This document shows, one piece after another, positions 16,632-25,892 of a DNA stretch of 64,000 nt. The DNA lies in the NCBI RefSeq assembly GCF_014197015.1, contig NZ_JACIET010000001.1:1736001-1800000 (forward strand), given 5' to 3'. The first letter of the stretch is position 1. Each line of letters begins with the position of its first letter. A program made the position numbers and the translations under genes. The notes under the pieces were generated by a model, which was not told the DNA's origin, made no database searches, and saw only the letters and a program-made list of their open reading frames with translations. This stretch comes from Niveibacterium umoris. Its GTDB lineage: Bacteria > Pseudomonadota > Gammaproteobacteria > Burkholderiales > Rhodocyclaceae.

Positions 16632-16680
16632 GCAGCAGCCGACGCGCCATCGCCCCCGGGCAGCCTGACAAGGACGCCGG

Positions 16681-16716
16681 AAAAAAGAAAAAGGGCGCCG
16701 AAGCGCCCTTTTTTCC
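16681..16716 (-). terminator. Rho-independent terminator of second secreted-protein gene
   Basis: On the minus strand a run of T precedes AAGGGCGC, a TTCG loop and GCGCCCTT, then TTTTTCTTTTTT. The A-tract on the other side gives a long extended stem. It lies about 20 bases past the stop at 16736 and separates the two paralogs transcriptionally. Confidence 0.92.
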
Positions 16717-16735
16717 ATCGAATCGGGAGATTCGA

Positions 16736-18160
16736 TTAGTTCGTGCCGCGACGCAGCAGCGAGGACACCGAGATCGAACCCGTCGTCGGGTTGACCACGT
16801 TGTACACGCCCTGGATCGTGTTGTTCGGCGCCGAGACCGTGAAGACCACGGCTGCACGGGTGTTCGCCGAGAAACCAGCACAGATGTCAGCAGCGCTGAC
16901 GATCAACTGCTTGCCCGCCTTCAGGGTGCCGGTAGCGGCCGAGCCCGGGGTCGTGCAGGTGTTGCCGTCTTCGGTGATCAGCGTCGCCTTGTAGTCAGCA
17001 TCTTGCGTGTACTGGCTGGTCAGCACGAAGCGCGAAACGTAGTTCGCGTTGGTGGTGAACCACGGGCCTTGCAGCTCGGTACCGTTGTGCAGGATTTCGC
17101 CGAAAGCGGTCGCCGAAACGTCCGCCACAGCAGTAGCCGTACCAGCTTCGGTGTAGTTGATCGCAGCGGTGGTCTGCTGGATCGCGATCGGGTCGGTCGT
17201 GTTGGCAACGTAGCAGACCGTGGCCGTAGCCGGCGAAGCGGCGTTGTTGGCCGGCATCACGCCAAAGACGTCGAACGTGGCGCTCTTGAAGTCGCCAGCG
17301 ATCGAACCGCCCACACCACCACCGGCACAAGTACCGGCCGGATCCAGCGCCATCGAAGCCGCCGAGCTGAAGTCGGCGTTGGTGCCAGCAATGGTCAGGA
17401 GGTTGTCACCAGCGCCAGCCGACACCAGATCGATCAGCGCGACGTTGCCGCCGGCAGCATTCAGCACGTCGGCGATCGCGAAGCTGACGGTGCCGAGGCT
17501 GGTGGTCGTAGCGTTGATGGCGCCGGTGCCGGTTTCGAACTGGCTGAAGGCCGGGGTGGCGGCCACATCAGCGTAGGAGGTGTTCTTCGTGAAGGTCGCC
17601 GACAGTGCCTTGGCGAACTTGACGATGGCAACACCGGAGTTCTTGTACAGCAGCGCAGCACCCGAAGCGCCGGCAACGGCCGACACAGCGGTTTCATGCA
17701 GTTGGTACGAAACGGTCACGTTCGACGCGGTCGAATCGATGGTGATACCAGCGGCCGGCAGGCCCAGGCTCACGACATCGGTTTCAGCCGTACCGTTCGG
17801 GGTGTTCGAGGTGACTTGGAGGATCACATAGTTCTGGCCAACCGCACCACCCTGCGAAACGACGACGTTGTCGAAGGTGTTCGGGGCGACCGACACGAGC
17901 GTGGTGTCGAACGGGGCGGCGAACTTGGCGTTCGTCAGCTCGAGGCGGATGTAGCGGTTTTGACCAGCCGACACGCCAAAGCCCAGCTTGGTTGTGAGGT
18001 CGAGATTGCCAGTGTTGGCAATGCCAGCCGAGTAATCGAGTTCGCTGGCGTAGGTCGGCGGGGTGCCCGGGGCGTCGAGGTTGACGACAGCGAATGCACC
18101 GCCAGCAACCAGGGATGCAACCGCAGCCACGAGGACTTTCTTGGCGGTCTTGATTTTCAT
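16736..18160 (-). CDS. Secreted surface-layer-like protein, paralog 2
   Basis: The 474-residue protein starts at the ATG at 18160 with GGAG nine bases upstream; a TTG at 18175 is in frame but overlaps this ribosome site. The signal peptide MKIKTAKKVLVAAVASLVAGGAFA is followed by a mature start VVNLDAPGTPPTYASELDY, nearly the same as in paralog 1. The central region, about residues 190-330, is the most divergent between the two; the C-terminal 117 residues are almost invariant. The strong promoter at 18233-18260, a dedicated terminator, and the composition suggest an abundant exported product. The family is unnamed and no enzyme motif is visible. It could be an S-layer protein, a sheath protein or a pseudopilus-associated adhesin. 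Confidence 0.87.
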   Translation of the reverse strand: MKIKTAKKVLVAAVASLVAGGAFAVVNLDAPGTPPTYASELDYSAGIANTGNLDLTTKLGFGVSAGQNRYIRLELTNAKFAAPFDTTLVSVAPNTFDNVVVSQGGAVGQNYVILQVTSNTPNGTAETDVVSLGLPAAGITIDSTASNVTVSYQLHETAVSAVAGASGAALLYKNSGVAIVKFAKALSATFTKNTSYADVAATPAFSQFETGTGAINATTTSLGTVSFAIADVLNAAGGNVALIDLVSAGAGDNLLTIAGTNADFSSAASMALDPAGTCAGGGVGGSIAGDFKSATFDVFGVMPANNAASPATATVCYVANTTDPIAIQQTTAAINYTEAGTATAVADVSATAFGEILHNGTELQGPWFTTNANYVSRFVLTSQYTQDADYKATLITEDGNTCTTPGSAATGTLKAGKQLIVSAADICAGFSANTRAAVVFTVSAPNNTIQGVYNVVNPTTGSISVSSLLRRGTN

Positions 18161-18232
18161 GTAGTCATTCTCCAAAAAGCTTTTGTCAGATTTGCAAATC
18201 GGGTGCGAAGGGCTTAACTGCGCACCAGACCG

Positions 18233-18260
18233 ATTCTAATTGCCAAAATCACGGTGTCAA
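18233..18260 (-). promoter_or_regulatory. Strong sigma70-type promoter of second secreted-protein gene
   Basis: On the minus strand TTGACA (18260-18255) is separated by 16 bases from TAGAAT (18238-18233). The -35 is a perfect match and the -10 matches five of six positions. It is followed by a leader of about 65 bases with GGAG before the ATG at 18160. Confidence 0.8.
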
Positions 18261-18956
18261 GCGGCCGGCCGGGGGTTTACCGTTCCGAGAGCGGCGCCGT
18301 TGCATACTTTACACCAAATCGTGCCATAACCCGGGATACCACAGGCTTGCTGGGCTCCCGCGGCGTGCGCAAACCACCGGCATAAAGTGGCACCGCAATA
18401 TTCGCGCCGACCTGAGTGCGCCGTACACCCATGACGACGAGAGCGAGCGCTGGGCATACGCCCGCGAACCAAAAGGCGCAAGTGAAACATCACCGCACCC
18501 CAACCGTGGCCTCAAATTCCGGCACGCGTATTGGATCGATCGTTTCAAGCAAGTCATCGAGACCTGGGCACTCCGATTCTCCGGGGACTTCGGATCCTCA
18601 CCCGAAACCGACAATCTTCGTCAGCCCAGGTGACGCATTGCGACAGCTTTCAAAACATCGCAGGCAATAGGACAGCAAGCCTGGAGTGCGGCAAAGAAAA
18701 TCAGGCGCTCTTGCGTTGCATCAAAGGAAAACCGTCCCAGCGGGCGGCGCGAGTTCGCCTGTCATTGCCCCTGGAAAGCGACGGGCCAATCGGATCAGCC
18801 ACGGCAGCGTGACAACTCACCCAATGGCGCCTGCACTCGACTCTGCCAGCACCTGATCCACTTGGCGGCCCCAAGCGCTCAGGCGCACGCCGGCACTAAC
18901 GCGGGCCCCCTCAGCAGGGGCATGGCACGAATTGACTGGCCTGAAACAGCCGCAAA
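18261..18956. other. About 700 bp without a convincing gene between gspF and its downstream neighbour
   Basis: Several ORFs of 70-100 codons exist on both strands, but none has a ribosome site, a recognisable motif or protein-like composition. I see no clear terminator for gspF. The stretch may hold an unrecognised RNA or a decayed gene. Confidence 0.5.
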
Positions 18957-20162
18957 TCAGATCTTGCTTGTATTGAGACTCGTAATCGCCATCATGACTG
19001 CGACCATAATGAACCCGATGACGCAACCGATCACCAGAATTGCGACAGGCTCGATCAGCGCAAGTACGCGTTTCATCCGCCCCCGCGCCGATTCGGTTTG
19101 CAGGCGCCCTAGCTCACTAAGCATGCGCGGCAACTCCCCCGCCCTTTCACCTACCCGAATCAGGTTAAGGCGGGTGGGCGGAATCCAAGCCTGCTCCTCA
19201 AGGACGTCGGACAATGCTCTCCCGCGGCGAAGCTCCTGCACCGCATCAAGCACATAGCGACGCAGGCGACGGAGCGACAGGGCATCGGCAGAGAGTGTCA
19301 AGGCTTCGAGCACCGGAACCCGACTCCCGAGCAGCGACGCAGTGAGCGAGGCCCAGCGGCCGATGTCTGACTCGCGCAACCAGTCCCCAATGACTGGCGT
19401 GCCGGTGAGCACATCCGCCATTTCCGCCCGGAATCGGCTGTCGCGCAGCACAAACGCAAGCATGACCCCTATCGCCAACGCGGCGCTGGCAAACCCGGTG
19501 AGATGCCCCTGCACATAGACACCCGCTTCGATCACCCAGCGGGATACCGCGGGCAAATCGGCGCGGCCCGACTTCAGCATTGAGGCAAATCTTGGCACGA
19601 CAGCGATGAAGACAATCAGGATCGCGGCGATTCCCGCAAGAACGAGAATGGCCGGATAGATCAGCGCGTTGCGGAATTCGTCCCTGGTCTGACGTTCGTA
19701 GTCAAGCTGTACGGCAGTGGATTCGAGCGCTGCAGCCAGTTCTCCCGCGGCTTCACCGGCTTCGAGCAGCGCGAAGGCCCAAACAGGAAGCTCGAGTTGT
19801 GCAGCGCGCAGGGCAGCAACTGTTCTTTGTCCGGACTTGATCTCGCCGCTGGCGCGCTCCAGCACTACTCCGAGCGACGAGTCCGCATAGGCCCCGGCAA
19901 GAGCCGGCAACGCTTCGGCCATCGAAACGCCTGCGGAGAGCAAACTGGCGAACTCGCGCAGGATCACCACGCGATCTGCGAGGGACGCACTTGCATTCGC
20001 ACGGCGCCACGAGGGCACATTGACACCGGAGATTGCGAGCTGGACCGGCGTCAAGCCGCGTCGGATCAGTTGCCGCGCTGCGTCGGTGTCGTCAAGAGCG
20101 GTCAATCGGCCTTCTACGAGTTCACCCTCAGCAGACCGCGCACGGTAGCGATAGTCAGCCAT
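18957..20162 (-). CDS. gspF: Type II secretion inner-membrane protein GspF
   Basis: The protein of about 401 residues starts MADYRYRARSAEGELVEG, the typical start of GspF/PilC, at the ATG at 20162, four bases after the gspE stop; an in-frame start at 20210 would overlap gspE. It has the two repeated cytoplasmic helical domains (FASLLSAGVSMAEALPAL and LTASLLGSRVPVLEAL) and three transmembrane helices, the last near the C-terminus (ALIEPVAILVIGCVIGFIMVAVMMAI). It is the polytopic platform protein thought to transmit motion from GspE to the pseudopilus. Confidence 0.93.
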   Translation of the reverse strand: MADYRYRARSAEGELVEGRLTALDDTDAARQLIRRGLTPVQLAISGVNVPSWRRANASASLADRVVILREFASLLSAGVSMAEALPALAGAYADSSLGVVLERASGEIKSGQRTVAALRAAQLELPVWAFALLEAGEAAGELAAALESTAVQLDYERQTRDEFRNALIYPAILVLAGIAAILIVFIAVVPRFASMLKSGRADLPAVSRWVIEAGVYVQGHLTGFASAALAIGVMLAFVLRDSRFRAEMADVLTGTPVIGDWLRESDIGRWASLTASLLGSRVPVLEALTLSADALSLRRLRRYVLDAVQELRRGRALSDVLEEQAWIPPTRLNLIRVGERAGELPRMLSELGRLQTESARGRMKRVLALIEPVAILVIGCVIGFIMVAVMMAITSLNTSKI

Positions 20163-20166
20163 CTGT

Positions 20167-21852
20167 TCAGGTCGAGACCATGTCGGCACTGGTTGTTCGC
20201 AGGGACTCATCGAGCGTCGTCACACCCTGCGACGCCTTGAAAAGCCCGTCGGCGCGGAGAGATCTGAAACCGTACCGTTGCGCAATGGTCCGCAGACTCA
20301 GGGCTGACTGGCCTTCTGCCACAGCGTGCTGAATCTCTTCGGTGACAGACAGCATCTCGTAGATACCAACACGCCCCCTGTACCCGGTACCACCGCAGGC
20401 CGGACATCCGATGCCATGTCGCCAGGATGTACCTGGTACCGCAGCATGTCCATGCTGCCGCTCCAACTCCGCCTGTGTCGCAAGTTCCAGTTCAATATCT
20501 CGTGGCACGCTCGCCGCAACGGAGCAGGAGCCGCAAAGCCTTCGTACCAAACGCTGAGCCATGACCGCCCGTACGGAAGCAGCGACGAGAAATGGCTCGA
20601 TACCCATATCCACCAGCCGTGTAAATGCCGAAGGCGCATCGTTGGTATGGATTGTCGCCAGAACGAGGTGGCCAGTCAGTGCAGACTGGATAGCGATCTC
20701 AGCAGTCTCGCGATCGCGAATTTCGCCCACCATGATGATGTCCGGGTCGTGACGCAGAATTGCCCGCAACGCCTTGGCAAACGTATAGCCAATTTCGCTT
20801 TGGGTCTGAATCTGAACGATGCCAGGCAGTCGGTATTCGACCGGATCCTCTACCGTGACTATCTTCCGGGTCGCATCGGTGACCGAGGCAAGTGCCGAAT
20901 AGAGTGTGGTGCTCTTGCCGGATCCCGTCGGACCCGTAACCAGAATCAATCCATTGGGAAACTCTAGCCAGCGCTCCATGCGCTCGAGTTGGCTCGGATC
21001 CATTCCCAGCACCGACAAACTCAGATCGCTGCGACGCTTGGGGAGCAAACGCAGGACGATGGATTCGCCATGCACTGCCGGTATGGTGGAAACCCGGACA
21101 TCGAGCTCAGTTCCAGCCGCTCGAAGCGAGATTCGACCATCCTGCGGTAGGCGTCGTTCGGCGATGTCAAGGTTAGCGACCAACTTCACGCGCGATGCAA
21201 CCGCCGGGTAGCGCCCCATGGGGAGCTTTTGCCGCTGGTGAAGCACGCCGTCAATCCGGTAACGGATTTCGAAATTCGCCTCACCTGGCTCGATGTGAAT
21301 GTCGGACGCCCGCGCTTCAATGGCCTGGGCCACAACATTGTTCACCAAGGCGATGATTGGGGCATCTTCGGCAAGCTCCCTCAGCGCCGCAACGTCGTCA
21401 CCGGATAAGGATGGAGCGTGATGGTGCGCTATGGCCTGTTCCAGTTCCGCCGCGCGAATGAAGTGCCAGACCGGTGCGCCGCCCCGCAGCACGCCACGAA
21501 CCGCATCTCGCAACTGGGGATCCAGTGGATCAGGAGAGGCCGCGTGGATCGCGTCATCGGCCCACCACAACAGTACGCGATGATCCGACATCCATTCCGG
21601 GCTCAGGCGGATGCGTTCCCGCGCTTGCTGAATGCCATCGACCGGGAGTTCATGCACTGCCACCAGCGGGATACCGGTTTGGTCGCATAGCACCGGCAGC
21701 AGGGTTTCCTCGGAGAGCGCCCCCATCCGGATCAGCACAGCACCGATGCGCCCCCCATGTGCGCGTTGGAGGAGCAAACCCTGTTCGAGTTCAGGCGCGG
21801 TCAGCTTGGCGCGTTCAATTAGGATCTGTCCGAGCGGGCGGCGATCGGTCAT
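20167..21852 (-). CDS. gspE: Type II secretion ATPase GspE
   Basis: The 561-residue hexameric ATPase powers pseudopilus assembly at the cytoplasmic face. The N-terminal N1E-like domain (residues 1-150) is followed by the catalytic core: ASDIHIEP near residue 183, Walker A GPTGSGKST at 307-315, the Asp box TVEDPVEYRLPG, Walker B DIIMVGEIRD and the His box LVLATIHTNDAPSA. The paired CGSC and CPAC motifs in the C-terminal part form the zinc site of the GspE/PilB group. It is followed directly by gspF. The epimerase gene ends 72 bases upstream on the same strand. Confidence 0.94.
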   Translation of the reverse strand: MTDRRPLGQILIERAKLTAPELEQGLLLQRAHGGRIGAVLIRMGALSEETLLPVLCDQTGIPLVAVHELPVDGIQQARERIRLSPEWMSDHRVLLWWADDAIHAASPDPLDPQLRDAVRGVLRGGAPVWHFIRAAELEQAIAHHHAPSLSGDDVAALRELAEDAPIIALVNNVVAQAIEARASDIHIEPGEANFEIRYRIDGVLHQRQKLPMGRYPAVASRVKLVANLDIAERRLPQDGRISLRAAGTELDVRVSTIPAVHGESIVLRLLPKRRSDLSLSVLGMDPSQLERMERWLEFPNGLILVTGPTGSGKSTTLYSALASVTDATRKIVTVEDPVEYRLPGIVQIQTQSEIGYTFAKALRAILRHDPDIIMVGEIRDRETAEIAIQSALTGHLVLATIHTNDAPSAFTRLVDMGIEPFLVAASVRAVMAQRLVRRLCGSCSVAASVPRDIELELATQAELERQHGHAAVPGTSWRHGIGCPACGGTGYRGRVGIYEMLSVTEEIQHAVAEGQSALSLRTIAQRYGFRSLRADGLFKASQGVTTLDESLRTTSADMVST

Positions 21853-21924
21853 AGGCGTGTATCAAGAAGCGAGTTTCGGGCAAATCCCGGGAAAGCGAGG
21901 CTTTCACGGCCCCCGAGAGTTTCG

Positions 21925-22932
21925 TCAGGCGCGATAGTACTCGCGATACCAGGCAACGAAACGGGAAACGCCGTCAGAAATCGCCGTACCCGGCCTGTGA
22001 TCGACCCACCCGGCTAGCGCAGAGACATCGGCATAAGTCGCAGGCACGTCGCCCGGCTGTATGGGCAGAAGGTTCTTTTCCGCGCTCTGGCCCAGCGCAA
22101 TCTCAATCGCCTCAATGAACGCCATAAGTTCAACCGGCCCCTGATTCCCGATATTGAAGACACGGTATGGCGCACGCGCTGTAGCGGGGTCCGGGTTCTG
22201 GGGATTGAACTCAGGATTCGGTTCTGCCGGACGATCGAGTGTGCGGATGACGCCTTCGACGATATCGTCGATGTAGGTGAAATCGCGCTGCATCTTGCCG
22301 TAATTGAAGACGTCGATCGGACGGCCTTCGAGGATGGCTTTGGTGAACAGGAACAGCGCCATGTCCGGGCGTCCCCAGGGGCCGTACACGGTGAAAAAGC
22401 GCAGACCGGTGGTCGGCAGGCCATAGAGATGGCTGTAGGTGTGCGCCATCAGCTCGTTGGCCTTCTTCGTCGCGGCGTAGAGGCTGACCGGGTGGTCGAC
22501 GCTATCCGATTCGGAGAAGGGCATCTTCTCGTTGCCGCCATACACGCTTGAACTGCTCGCATAAACCAGGTGTTCCACCTTGGCGTGGCGACAGCCTTCG
22601 AGGATGTTGGTGAAGCCAACAATGTTCGACTCGATATAAGCGTGCGGATTGATAAGCGAGTAGCGCACGCCCGCTTGCGCGGCCAGATGCACGACGCGAT
22701 CGAACTTCTCTTCGGCGAACAGCTTTTCGATCGACGGGCGATCGGACACGTCCATCAGGACAAAGCGAAAATTCGGGTGCGGGGTCAGGCGGGCGAGGCG
22801 GTCGCGCTTGAGTTGGGGGTCGTAGTAGTCGTTAAGATTATCCAGACCAACCACGACATCGCCGCGTTCGAGCAAACGCAGGCTGGTGTGCATGCCGATG
22901 AAACCGGCCGCACCTGTGACGAGAACTTTCAT
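21925..22932 (-). CDS. UDP-glucuronate 4-epimerase-like NAD-dependent epimerase
   Basis: The 335-residue extended short-chain dehydrogenase starts [15 protein letters not shown] (NAD-binding GxxGxxG). It has [16 protein letters not shown], which is characteristic of UDP-glucuronate 4-epimerases, and the catalytic YxxxK in [15 protein letters not shown], with the Ser of [10 protein letters not shown] upstream. It would interconvert UDP-glucuronate and UDP-galacturonate as precursor for an acidic surface glycan. The gene lies just upstream of gspE on the same strand. The glycan export genes 15 kb downstream are the probable consumers. Confidence 0.9.
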   Translation of the reverse strand: MKVLVTGAAGFIGMHTSLRLLERGDVVVGLDNLNDYYDPQLKRDRLARLTPHPNFRFVLMDVSDRPSIEKLFAEEKFDRVVHLAAQAGVRYSLINPHAYIESNIVGFTNILEGCRHAKVEHLVYASSSSVYGGNEKMPFSESDSVDHPVSLYAATKKANELMAHTYSHLYGLPTTGLRFFTVYGPWGRPDMALFLFTKAILEGRPIDVFNYGKMQRDFTYIDDIVEGVIRTLDRPAEPNPEFNPQNPDPATARAPYRVFNIGNQGPVELMAFIEAIEIALGQSAEKNLLPIQPGDVPATYADVSALAGWVDHRPGTAISDGVSRFVAWYREYYRA

Positions 22933-23202
22933 TGCGGGCCACCTGTTCCCTCAATGACGCGCAGGCTCGATGACCGGAATCACAGAACCGCTGCCAAGGG
23001 GAGAGAAGTTGAACGGTTAGCGTCTCTCATGGACGCCTGCCGGATTCTGTCATCGCTCAGCAAGTCTTCGCCGAGCGTGCTGCAGTGCGGCGCGGATTAT
23101 CTCACACCGGCCCAGTGGCACCAAACCGCCGCCAGACATCGACTGGCGCCAGTTTGCAGGACTTTGTTTAACGTCAATCGACCCTGTGGCAGCATTCAGC
23201 CG

Positions 23203-23973
23203 ATGTGGAAAAAGATACGCATTACCCTGCTCGCACTGATCCTGGCCACCGTCATCGTCGATACTTGGCGCTCACAGCACAAGGCGAGCGAATGGCGCGC
23301 CACGCTGCACGTTGCGGTATATCCGATCAACGCAGACGGTAGCGATGCGGCCGCCCGGCGAATCGCCTCGCTGGAGCAGTCCTCGTTTGAGGACATCGAG
23401 CGTTTTCTTGGTGATGAAGCGCAGCGCTACGGCATCACCACGTCCCGCCCGGTCAAACTGACCCTGCAGCCGCCGCTTTCGTCTGCGCCGCCTCTGGCTC
23501 CAAAACACGCAAGCATGCTCGAAGCAGTGGCCTGGAGCCTCAAGCTTCGTTGGTGGGTCTGGCGCCTGCCGCCGGCAACGCCGCGGCCTGACATACGCCT
23601 GTTTGTACAATACTGGCAGGCCAAGAACGGAGGCATTCCAGCCTCGCATGGTCTGGAGCGCGGCCACATTGCCATCGCGCACGTTTTTGCCGATGGCGCC
23701 ATGCAACGCGCCAACGCCGTCGTGATCGCCCACGAATTGCTTCACACCCTTGGCGCGACCGACAAGTACGACTTCGCGACCCTCGAACCGGTGTACCCGG
23801 AGGGCTACGCCGAACCCGATGCGCAGCCGCGGCTGCCGCAGCGCTTCTGCGAACTCATGGCAGGGCGAATACCACGCGGCGACATGCCGCCGGAGCAGCC
23901 GCGCGGACTTGATGACTGCCTTGTTGGCGCCAAGACGGCGCGCGAAATCGGCTTCATCAAACCCGCAAGCTGA
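23203..23973 (+). CDS. Membrane-anchored HExxH metallopeptidase-like protein
   Basis: The 256-residue product has an N-terminal signal anchor (IRITLLALILATVIVDTW) and a periplasmic domain with HELLHTLGATDKYDF. This matches a zincin HExxH motif with a downstream acidic region that could hold the third zinc ligand. The region FVQYWQAKNGGIPASHGLERGHIAIAHVF precedes it. The ATG at 23203 was chosen because it begins directly with the basic residues of the signal anchor; the open frame extends to 22570 in the epimerase region without coding character. The substrate is unknown. It is encoded alone on the plus strand between two leftward genes. Confidence 0.8.
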   Translation: MWKKIRITLLALILATVIVDTWRSQHKASEWRATLHVAVYPINADGSDAAARRIASLEQSSFEDIERFLGDEAQRYGITTSRPVKLTLQPPLSSAPPLAPKHASMLEAVAWSLKLRWWVWRLPPATPRPDIRLFVQYWQAKNGGIPASHGLERGHIAIAHVFADGAMQRANAVVIAHELLHTLGATDKYDFATLEPVYPEGYAEPDAQPRLPQRFCELMAGRIPRGDMPPEQPRGLDDCLVGAKTAREIGFIKPAS

Positions 23974-24026
23974 TCGATCAGGGAATCAGCCCCAAACGGG
24001 CGCCCGCCCCCATGTCGCCAGCGAGA

Positions 24027-24929
24027 TCAGTGCAGTGCCAAGGGTGGCGTTTCGCGCAATGCGTCCAGAACCCGCTCCAACGCCAGCACCGAAGCCGACG
24101 GCAGCCCGATCCGCAAACTCGATGCGCGGCCATGACCGACGAGCAAACAGAGTTCCGAGCCCTGTTCGACGGCGAGCAGCGTCCAGGCCAGCGGGAATGC
24201 GCGATTCACGAAGGTAACAACCTTACCCCACGCGTTGAGACCCGCGGGTGGTTGTCCGCTGCGCGGCGGAAGCGCATCGAGGATGATGCACAGATAACGA
24301 TCACTCGTCGCCAGCAGCCCGGCCGGTACCGGAGGGCGCCCTGCTTTGCCGGTCACTTCAGGCCAGCTCGCCAGGCCACGCACCGGGTCGGTGGCGGGCA
24401 TCGATTCCTGCATCGCGCTGCGCAGCTTGAACGGCAGCGCTGGATCGGCCTTCAGCGTGGTGCCGAAGCCAACGTTGGCAGCGGGGTTCGCGGGGAGTCC
24501 TGCCAGAATTTCATGTACCACTGCGCGGAACAGATCCGCGCCCACCATGTTGAAGGCCACGACACAACTGGATTCCGCCTCGCCCGCGTCAAGCCGCAAT
24601 TCCCCATGCAACAAGAGTTGTGAGAGCTCAATCACGCGGGTCTTTGCAAAGCTTGCCTCGCGCGCGACCACGCCACTTTCACCGTTGGCGAAGGCCACCC
24701 ACCAGAAGTCCGAACCGATTGCGAGGGTGTTTTCGGGCACCGAAAGCCCGTATGTCTCGAATCGAGGGGTATGAATGATCGCCCTCGGCGCGCCCTCCTG
24801 GGCAAAACGCTTGGCCATCAGCGAGCGGAACGGTTCAGCAACTTCGTTGATGCTATCCAGGCTTTCCGGAAACGGCAGTTGCCTTCCCGCGCCGCGCCCG
24901 ATTGCGAGTTGTGTCGAAAGCGTGCCCAT
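24027..24929 (-). CDS. Conserved-looking protein of unknown function
   Basis: I do not recognise the family. The 300-residue product has a good ribosome site (GGAGGG seven bases before the ATG). It has no signal peptide or membrane helix. The sequence contains GLSVPENTLAIGSDFWWVAFANGE, VVAFNMVGADLF and SDRYLCIILDALPP, suggesting a soluble alpha/beta or PH-like beta fold. It lies 207 bases downstream of dprE2 on the same strand, so it could belong to the same transcript, but nothing links it to arabinose metabolism. Confidence 0.7.
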   Translation of the reverse strand: MGTLSTQLAIGRGAGRQLPFPESLDSINEVAEPFRSLMAKRFAQEGAPRAIIHTPRFETYGLSVPENTLAIGSDFWWVAFANGESGVVAREASFAKTRVIELSQLLLHGELRLDAGEAESSCVVAFNMVGADLFRAVVHEILAGLPANPAANVGFGTTLKADPALPFKLRSAMQESMPATDPVRGLASWPEVTGKAGRPPVPAGLLATSDRYLCIILDALPPRSGQPPAGLNAWGKVVTFVNRAFPLAWTLLAVEQGSELCLLVGHGRASSLRIGLPSASVLALERVLDALRETPPLALH

Positions 24930-25136
24930 GGTCCAACCCTCCGAATGAATGCCCGCGCGGTGAGCCCCAACAAGGCACCCGCGCCTACTTCACTCTAGAC
25001 CCGCGATGCGTTCGCCTCCAGTCGGCACGGTGAGCTCGCACATGAACGCGCAATCGATCTTATGGTGCGGCGAGGGGCGGCGAACACCCACTGACGCCCA
25101 CGCAAGACCAATGTCTGTAAAACGGCGCACCATCGC

Positions 25137-25880
25137 CTATATGTTGAGGCGGTTGAATACAAATCCGGGCAGATGTCGAATCACCCACATGATTGCGCGC
25201 CACTTCGCCGGCGCGTAAACGACCGGACGCCCGGCCGCAATGCCTTCGACAATGCATGCGGCAACCTGCTCAACAGGCGCGAGTGGCGCACCCTGCCCTT
25301 TCAATTGCGCAGTCATGGGCGTATCGGTTGGGCCCGGCTTGACCAGCACGACCTTGATTGCGGTACCGGCAAACCGATGCTGCATGCCCTGCAGGTATCG
25401 GTTCACGAGCCCCTTGGCGGCGCCATACGCATAGTTGGATTTCCGGCCGCGATCGCCTGCAACGGACCCGATCACCGCCAGCGTCCCATGGCCCGCATTC
25501 GCCATGTGCTGCGCAAAGGCTTCGGCAAACAGGGCGGGTGAAACGCCGTTGACTTCGAGCGCATCTCGGCAGCGCCGCAGGTCCGTCTCGCACTCTGCCT
25601 GGACGGGAAGATCGCCATGCGCTATCAGCACAACATCGATGGAGCCGCCTGCGCTTGCATGCGCCGCGGTTCGCCCGATCGCATCCGGATCACACATGTT
25701 TGTCTCGATCACGCGGATGGCTGATCCTGGGCTGCGTACCATCAGATCGTCCGCAACCCTCTGCAAGCGACTGGCATCACGCCCAATGAGCACAAGCTCG
25801 GCCGGCCCAGCGCGGAGCCAGTTGCGCGCACAATGCTCGGCAATGGACGAGGTCGCTCCGACAATTGCAATTCGCTTCAT
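25137..25880 (-). CDS. dprE2: DprE2-like SDR: decaprenylphosphoryl-2-keto-ribose reductase
   Basis: The product of about 247 residues is a classical short-chain dehydrogenase. It begins MKRIAIVGATSSIAEHCAR (nucleotide-binding loop) and has the catalytic pattern IGSVAGDRGRKSNYAYGAAKG with the Tyr and Lys spaced as YxxxK. A start nine bases further upstream (25889) is possible. It follows the DprE1-like gene by 12 bases, the arrangement seen in mycobacteria, where DprE1 oxidises the 2'-hydroxyl of decaprenylphosphoryl ribose and DprE2 reduces the keto product to the arabinose epimer. The C-terminal FVFNRLNI end is also DprE2-like. The polyprenol in this organism is probably undecaprenol, which is inference. 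Confidence 0.82.
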   Translation of the reverse strand: MKRIAIVGATSSIAEHCARNWLRAGPAELVLIGRDASRLQRVADDLMVRSPGSAIRVIETNMCDPDAIGRTAAHASAGGSIDVVLIAHGDLPVQAECETDLRRCRDALEVNGVSPALFAEAFAQHMANAGHGTLAVIGSVAGDRGRKSNYAYGAAKGLVNRYLQGMQHRFAGTAIKVVLVKPGPTDTPMTAQLKGQGAPLAPVEQVAACIVEGIAAGRPVVYAPAKWRAIMWVIRHLPGFVFNRLNI

Positions 25881-25892
25881 TTGCGGCATGTT

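Noticed and set aside
15302-18217. Two plus-strand ORFs of over 400 codons opposite the secreted-protein paralogs
   Set aside because: They resemble each other only because the real genes are paralogous; the minus strand has signal peptides, promoter and terminators.
18257-18812. Several 70-100 codon ORFs on both strands in the gap after gspF
   Set aside because: None shows start signals or protein-like composition, and they conflict with each other and with the mapped promoter.
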